A stretch of 10,629 nucleotides of DNA from Deltaproteobacteria bacterium UBA5799 (lineage in GTDB: Bacteria; Desulfobacterota; GWC2-55-46). The notes beneath the pieces are model-generated. The model was not told where the DNA came from. It did no database searches and was given only the letters and a program-made list of their open reading frames with translations. Below are positions 6,810 to 10,629 of the stretch, one piece after another (position 1 is the stretch's first letter; every line of letters starts with the position of its first letter). The DNA is taken from contig DIDN01000084.1 of the NCBI GenBank assembly GCA_002418185.1, positions 1-10,629 of the forward strand, read 5' to 3'. The translations under genes were made by a program, and so were the position numbers.

Positions 6810-8468
6810 ATGGGAGAGCCTTTAAGGATAATACCGCTCGGCGGCCTCGGCGAGATAGGCCTCAACATGACGGCCTTCGAGTACGGCGACTCCATCATAG
6901 TCGTGGACTGCGGCCTCATGTTCCCGGAGGACTACATGCTCGGGATAGACATCGTCATCCCGGACGTCAGCTACCTCAAGAGGAACGCCGAGAAGGTAAA
7001 GGCCTATATCATAACCCACGGCCACGAGGACCACACCGGCGCCCTGCCTTTTGTCCTGCCCCAGGTCGACGCGCCGGTCTACGGTACCGCCCTCACCATC
7101 GGGCTCATCGAGGAGAAGCTCGAGGAGTTCGGCCTCGCAAAGTCAACCCTGTTCGAGACCGTCCGCCCGAGGGACAGGGTCTCCATAGGCCCGTTCGACA
7201 TAGAGTTCATACGCGTAAGCCATTCGATAGTCGACGGCTGCGGCCTCGCGATAAGGACCCCGGTCGGGACCGTCATCCATACAGGGGACTTCAAGATGGA
7301 CCAGACCCCGGTCGACGGCGAGGTCATGGACTACGCCCGGTTCTCCGAGTACGGGGAAGCCGGAGTGCTCCTTCTCATGTCGGACTCGACGAACGTGGAA
7401 AAGGAGGGCTATTCCCTCTCGGAGCGCGAGATAGGGAGAAACCTCGAGGAGATATTCAGGAGGTGCGATGGGAGGATAATAGTAGCCGCCTTCTCCTCGA
7501 ACATACACCGCATCCAGCAGGTCATCGACGCCGCTGCAAGGCACAAGCGCAGGGTCGTACTCAACGGCAAGAGCATGGTGGCCAACTCAAGGATAGCCCA
7601 TGCCCTGGGTTATCTCAAGTACCCCGAGGGGCTGATGGCGGACTTAAGGGATATAGACTCCATCCCGCATAACGAAGTCGTGCTCCTCACGACCGGGAGC
7701 CAGGGCGAGCCCATGAGCGCCCTTACCCGCATGGCAATGGACAACCACAAGCAGATAAAGGTCCGCAAGGGCGACACAGTCATACTCTCCTCGAAGTTCA
7801 TTCCCGGGCACGAGAAGGCCATCTCGACGATGATGAACCACCTCTACAGGAGGGGCGCGGACGTCATATACGAGAAGGTCTCCGAGGTGCACGTCTCCGG
7901 GCACGCGAGCCAGGAGGAACTGAAGATAATGCTCAATATGGTGCGCCCGAAATACTTCATCCCGGTCCACGGCGAGTACAGGCACCTGGTCCTTCATGCG
8001 AGGCTCGCGTCCAGGCTCATCCCGCAAGAGAACGTTATTATCGCCGAGGACGGGGACGTGGTCGAGTTCGCCCCGGAAGGCGGCTTCGTTAGGGCCGGGA
8101 GGGTCGAGTCCGGCAGGGTCTTCGTCGACGGCAAGGGGGTCGGGGACGTGGGCGAGATGGTCCTGAAGGACAGGAACCACCTGGCGCAGGACGGCATGGT
8201 GCTGGCGCTCGTTGCAATAAACGCTACCACGGGCGGCATGGTCTACGGCCCCGAGATAGTGACGCGCGGAGTGGTCTTCGAAGAGGGAAGGCCGGGCCTC
8301 ATCGAGGAAGCGCGGAAGGTCGTAATTGAGGCGCTCAATGCCCTGAACGCCGAGGTCAAGACCGAGCAGCTCGAGATAAAGGAAGAGGTGAGGAGGGCGC
8401 TACGCCGTTACTTCAACAGGACGCTCGAGCGGAAACCCGTTATACTCCCGATGATAATAGAGATATAA
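6810..8468 (+). CDS. rnj: Ribonuclease J
   Basis: 552 residues, the usual length for RNase J, a metallo-beta-lactamase/beta-CASP enzyme with 5'-3' exo- and endonuclease activity in RNA turnover and rRNA maturation. Metal-binding and catalytic marks are all present: HGHEDH at 70-75, H138 in VSHS, D160 in HTGD, SDSTN at 191-195, the beta-CASP HVSGH at 361-365 and H387 in IPVHGEYRHL. The C-terminal domain ends in FNRTLERKPVILPMIIEI, as in the family. A GGAGGT at 6792-6797, inside the end of plsC, is the likely ribosome binding site although its 12-base spacing is long. The TAG of plsC lies 3 bases before the ATG, so the genes are almost certainly co-transcribed. The stop is followed immediately by the inverted-repeat segment at 8469. 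Confidence 0.96.
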   Translation: MGEPLRIIPLGGLGEIGLNMTAFEYGDSIIVVDCGLMFPEDYMLGIDIVIPDVSYLKRNAEKVKAYIITHGHEDHTGALPFVLPQVDAPVYGTALTIGLIEEKLEEFGLAKSTLFETVRPRDRVSIGPFDIEFIRVSHSIVDGCGLAIRTPVGTVIHTGDFKMDQTPVDGEVMDYARFSEYGEAGVLLLMSDSTNVEKEGYSLSEREIGRNLEEIFRRCDGRIIVAAFSSNIHRIQQVIDAAARHKRRVVLNGKSMVANSRIAHALGYLKYPEGLMADLRDIDSIPHNEVVLLTTGSQGEPMSALTRMAMDNHKQIKVRKGDTVILSSKFIPGHEKAISTMMNHLYRRGADVIYEKVSEVHVSGHASQEELKIMLNMVRPKYFIPVHGEYRHLVLHARLASRLIPQENVIIAEDGDVVEFAPEGGFVRAGRVESGRVFVDGKGVGDVGEMVLKDRNHLAQDGMVLALVAINATTGGMVYGPEIVTRGVVFEEGRPGLIEEARKVVIEALNALNAEVKTEQLEIKEEVRRALRRYFNRTLERKPVILPMIIEI

Positions 8469-8604
8469 GGCAACCTCTGAAAATTGGTCTTTTCCCCGGA
8501 CTCTGTGTCAGGCCGGAGTAAAAATGCTCGCATATTGATATGTTCAGCTTTTTATTCCCGGTCTTTCTTGATCGCGGGAGAATCTCTGGTTTTCAGAGGT
8601 CGCC
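8469..8604. mobile_element. MITE-like segment with 15-base terminal inverted repeats
   Basis: Left end GGCAACCTCTGAAAA (8469-8483); right end TTTTCAGAGGTCGCC (8590-8604), the reverse complement of the left with one mismatch. The 136-base segment has no reading frame of note. It begins at the base after the rnj TAA and ends at the base before an ATG. No target duplication is obvious in the immediate flanks. It could be a small non-autonomous transposable element, an extragenic repeat family, or a long-range RNA stem. Only a genome-wide copy search would separate these. Confidence 0.5.
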
Positions 8605-9750
8605 ATGGATGGTAGAAATATGGAAAGGATGCGGGGCCGGGGACGAATGAAACCGAAAGTCTACTTCGCGGACTTGAGGACCAACCCCAAAAGAAACCTG
8701 CTCGACAAGCTCGATTCCCTCCTTGAGAACGTAGAGGTTGGGGAGAGGTTCAGGAAGGGGCACCTGGTAGCATTGAAGCTCCACTTCGGAGAGAAAGGGA
8801 ACGCCTCCTACGTGAGGCCTGTCTTCGTGAGAAGAATAGTCGAGCGCGTAAGGGAAACTGGCGCAAACCCCTTCCTTACGGACACGAACACGCTTTATGT
8901 CGGCACCAGGGGCAATTCAATAGACCACCTGAGGACCGCCGTGGAGAATGGCTTCGATTTCGCAGTGGTCTCAGCCCCGCTCGTCATAGCCGACGGCTTA
9001 AGGGGGGCCTCCGGAACGGCTGTAAGGGTAGACGGGAAACACCTCGGGGAAGTAAGAATAGCGAGCGAGATAGTCGCGGCAGACGGGCTTGTGGCCGTGT
9101 CGCATTTCAAGTGCCACGAGCTTTCCGGCTTCGGGGGCGCATTGAAGAACGTCGGCATGGGGTGCGCAAGCCGCGAGGGGAAGCTCGCGCAGCACTCGAA
9201 CTGCTCGCCCCTGGTAGACCCGGAAGGCTGTGTCGCCTGCGGCGACTGCGCAGCCGCGTGCCCCTCGGCGGCCATAACGGTCGGGACCGCAGCCGTAATA
9301 GACCGGGAGGCCTGCATAGGCTGCGGCCACTGCATCGCCGTATGCCCGGAGGGCACCATAAAGGTCAGTTGGGACGAGACGGCAGAGAGACTCCAGGAAA
9401 AGATGGTCGAGCACTTCGAGGGGGCCGTAAAAGGAAAGGAGGGGAGGTGCGCATACCTCTCCTTTGTGACCCAGGTGAGCCCGGCATGCGACTGCTACGG
9501 CCATAACGACGCCCCGATAGTGCCTGATATCGGCGTGCTGGCCTCTGTCGACCCGGTTGCGATAGACCAGGCGGCTGCAGACCTCGTAAACGGCACGGAG
9601 GGGTTCAAGGGGAGCGCATTGAGGAGCGGGCACGACCCCGGAGGCGACAAGTTCAGGGGGGTGCACCCGTCCATAGACTGGGAAGTACAGCTCTCATATG
9701 CCGAACAAAGGGGGCTCGGCTTGAGGGAATACGCGCTTGTGAAGGTCTGA
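8605..9750 (+). CDS. DUF362 protein with two [4Fe-4S] ferredoxin clusters
   Basis: 381 residues from 8605. Residues 15-190 are the DUF362 part (KPKVYFADLR, VALKLHFGEKGN, LTDTNTLYVGTRGNS, SHFKCHELSGFGGALKNVGMG). A ferredoxin insert then carries two full Cys motifs: C209, C212, C215, C219-Pro and C237, C240, C243, C247-Pro. The C-terminal part has SVDPVAIDQAAADLVN, also DUF362-like. The precise reaction of the family is not established; a cytoplasmic redox or electron-transfer role is inferred from the clusters. Start choice: the ATG at 8605 is preceded by GAGG 5 bases upstream, supplied by the right inverted repeat. The ATG at 8647 (MKPKVYFADLR) fits the conserved domain start better but has only GGGGA close by. 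The first 14 residues are basic and low-complexity and may be untranslated. Confidence 0.92.
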   Translation: MDGRNMERMRGRGRMKPKVYFADLRTNPKRNLLDKLDSLLENVEVGERFRKGHLVALKLHFGEKGNASYVRPVFVRRIVERVRETGANPFLTDTNTLYVGTRGNSIDHLRTAVENGFDFAVVSAPLVIADGLRGASGTAVRVDGKHLGEVRIASEIVAADGLVAVSHFKCHELSGFGGALKNVGMGCASREGKLAQHSNCSPLVDPEGCVACGDCAAACPSAAITVGTAAVIDREACIGCGHCIAVCPEGTIKVSWDETAERLQEKMVEHFEGAVKGKEGRCAYLSFVTQVSPACDCYGHNDAPIVPDIGVLASVDPVAIDQAAADLVNGTEGFKGSALRSGHDPGGDKFRGVHPSIDWEVQLSYAEQRGLGLREYALVKV

Positions 9751-9780
9751 ACGGGGCGTTTACCGCCTCCCTTCCTGTCG

Positions 9781-9810
9781 TGAACCGGGCTTTTTCCCGA
9801 GGCCGGTTCA
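9781..9810 (+). other. 8-base-pair stem-loop downstream of the DUF362 gene
   Basis: TGAACCGG (9781-9788) pairs with CCGGTTCA (9803-9810) around a 14-base loop. The loop itself holds GGGC and CCCG arms around a T run. There is no T tract after the stem, so it is not a classical terminator; it may protect the 3' end or aid termination. Confidence 0.45.
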
Positions 9811-9831
9811 ATGTATCGATCGTTACGCATT

Positions 9832-9855
9832 GGCCTGGCTTCTCAGGCCTTTTTT
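9832..9855 (+). terminator. Rho-independent terminator
   Basis: GGCCTG (9832-9837), 6-base loop, CAGGCC (9844-9849), then six T (9850-9855). It ends the transcript containing the DUF362 gene, 82 bases after its stop. Confidence 0.75.
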
Positions 9856-9878
9856 GTTTGCGAGTTGGCCTTTTTTTT
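9845..9878 (+). terminator. Overlapping second terminator-like hairpin
   Basis: AGGCC (9845-9849) can pair instead with GGCCT (9867-9871), followed by a T run to 9878. It shares its left arm with the preceding terminator, so the two folds are mutually exclusive. It could act as a backup terminator. Confidence 0.4.
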
Positions 9879-9886
9879 GATAAAAT
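9858..9886 (+). promoter_or_regulatory. Probable promoter of the cytochrome gene
   Basis: -35 TTGCGA (9858-9863), 17-base spacer, -10 TAAAAT (9881-9886; one mismatch to TATAAT). It gives a leader of about 80 bases before the ATG at 9975. It overlaps the second terminator-like hairpin. The remaining leader holds nothing else recognisable. Confidence 0.45.
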
Positions 9887-9974
9887 CCGAAAATCCAATC
9901 GCGTGCGCGTTTCAAGCGGGGTTTCAGTAATGCGCCCCCTTGTCTGAATACTCCCGGGCTGGACCTGCTGAGAG

Positions 9975-10547
9975 ATGCTGAAATCCGCACTGACCATAGC
10001 GCTCTTCCTTGCCTTCGTTTACCCGCCGGGCTCCGCAAGCGGTGAGCCGGTTTTAATGGACCCGGCCCCTGCGGACAGGCCGTTCCTGGAGCTTAAGAGT
10101 AAGCCGGGAGAGGTAAAGAAGGACAGGTACGGCCTCCCGGACCCCACTCCCGACGTAATCTCCCTTACGCACCTTCCCAAGGACCGATACGGCTTTGTCG
10201 ACTGGGCCGAGGCCATCTCATCAGGCATAATCTCGCCGAAGTCGTCGATAGACGGCTCTCCTGCCAGGCTCGCCCCGGCTGACAGGCAAAGGTTCGACGG
10301 CGACATCCTCATAAGGTCCAAGAAGGACTTCATGCCTGACGTGCTCTTTCCCCACACGGCTCACAACGAGTGGCTTAAGTGCTCCACCTGCCACCCGGCC
10401 ATTTTCAAGAAGAAGGCCGGCGCGACGCGCATATCCATGACCGGGATATGGAAGGGCAGGTACTGCGGCGTATGCCATGACAAGGTGGCTTTCCCGACCA
10501 GGAACTGCTTCAAATGCCATTCAATCCCCAGGCAGGCGGACCGCTGA
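9975..10547 (+). CDS. Periplasmic triheme c-type cytochrome (c7-like)
   Basis: 190 residues. A signal peptide is visible (hydrophobic 4-16, likely cleavage after GSAS near residue 22). Three haem-attachment motifs follow: CSTCH (136-140), CGVCH (164-168) and CFKCH (178-182). The FPHTAH segment just before the first motif (H127, H130) resembles distal ligands of c7/c3-type cytochromes. Only one more histidine exists (H66), so each haem could have a second histidine; a Met ligand (M155) for the second haem is also possible. The region before the haems repeats DRYG (50-53 and 70-73) and has no recognised domain. The protein probably passes electrons across the periplasm. The start is the ATG before the signal peptide; its ribosome binding site is weak. 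It lies behind its own promoter, separate from the DUF362 transcript. Confidence 0.9.
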   Translation: MLKSALTIALFLAFVYPPGSASGEPVLMDPAPADRPFLELKSKPGEVKKDRYGLPDPTPDVISLTHLPKDRYGFVDWAEAISSGIISPKSSIDGSPARLAPADRQRFDGDILIRSKKDFMPDVLFPHTAHNEWLKCSTCHPAIFKKKAGATRISMTGIWKGRYCGVCHDKVAFPTRNCFKCHSIPRQADR

Positions 10548-10559
10548 GGTGTCGCCCTT

Positions 10560-10565
10560 AAGGAG
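10560..10565 (+). promoter_or_regulatory. Strong ribosome binding site AAGGAG
   Basis: AAGGAG at 10560-10565 is followed 7 bases later by GTG at 10573. It decides the start of the last, truncated gene. Confidence 0.65.
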
Positions 10566-10572
10566 TGGCAAA

Positions 10573-10629
10573 GTGCCGTACGACAACCTCTCCAAGCTGG
10601 AGCTGGTAAGGATACTCGAGCTCATCGAG
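10573..10629 (+). CDS. N-terminal fragment of an unidentified protein (partial)
   Basis: Nineteen codons from a GTG start to the window end, reading MPYDNLSKLELVRILELIE (GTG read as Met). The perfect AAGGAG at 7-base spacing supports a real gene. It begins 25 bases after the cytochrome stop with no terminator between, so the two are probably co-transcribed. A start of this kind (LSKLEL, then an amphipathic helix) is common at or before coiled-coil linkers of signalling proteins such as PAS/histidine kinase or GGDEF proteins, but 19 residues are too few to assign it. Confidence 0.55.
   Translation, partial: MPYDNLSKLELVRILELIE

Noticed and set aside
7644..8180. Long minus-strand reading frame inside rnj
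   Set aside because: All RNase J motifs are intact on the plus strand; the reverse frame is open through codon bias only.
8469..8604. Rho-independent terminator of rnj
   Set aside because: The pairing arms are more than 100 bases apart and neither internal short hairpin is followed by a T run right after the stem, so a simple terminator does not fit.

Overview
The window reads as bacterial accessory and housekeeping DNA from a GC-rich genome. Isoleucine ATA and arginine AGG codons are heavily used. A ribonuclease J, a DUF362 ferredoxin-type protein and a periplasmic triheme c-type cytochrome together suggest an anaerobic or metal-/sulfur-respiring lineage such as Desulfobacterota/Desulfuromonadota or Nitrospirota. 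That placement is inference, because no rRNA or other taxonomic marker is present.

Left half (1-5785, minus strand): four tandem, same-direction paralogues, called A to D here in order of transcription (A 5785-4049, B 4010-2298, C 2221-479, D 425 to beyond position 1). Each has an N-terminal multi-membrane part resembling the eukaryotic TMTC / bacterial GT-C glycosyltransferase family, with a WDD motif in the first loop. Each complete copy also has four C-terminal TPR repeats. They are tightly packed, with 37-76 bases between preferred starts and preceding stops, and look like one operon. The copies are mosaics: D matches C at its 5' end but B further in, A and B share an 86-base identical tract, and B and C share their last TPRs. 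The array runs off the left edge, so four is a minimum.

Middle (5786-6092): a divergent intergenic region. It holds a convincing extended -10 promoter for the TMTC-like operon and a weaker one for the rightward genes.

Right half (6093-10629, plus strand): a PlsC-type acyltransferase (6093-6806) sits 3 bases from ribonuclease J (6810-8468), so the two are probably co-transcribed. Between rnj and the next gene lies a 136-base segment bounded by 15-base inverted repeats (8469-8604), which resembles a small non-autonomous mobile element (MITE). It starts right after the rnj stop and ends right before the next candidate ATG. Next come a DUF362 / two-[4Fe-4S] protein (8605-9750), a terminator cluster, a promoter, a triheme cytochrome (9975-10547), and the first 19 codons of another gene with a strong ribosome binding site (10573 onward).

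The most unusual content is the recombining tandem family of putative membrane protein glycosyltransferases, followed by the inverted-repeat element between rnj and the DUF362 gene.
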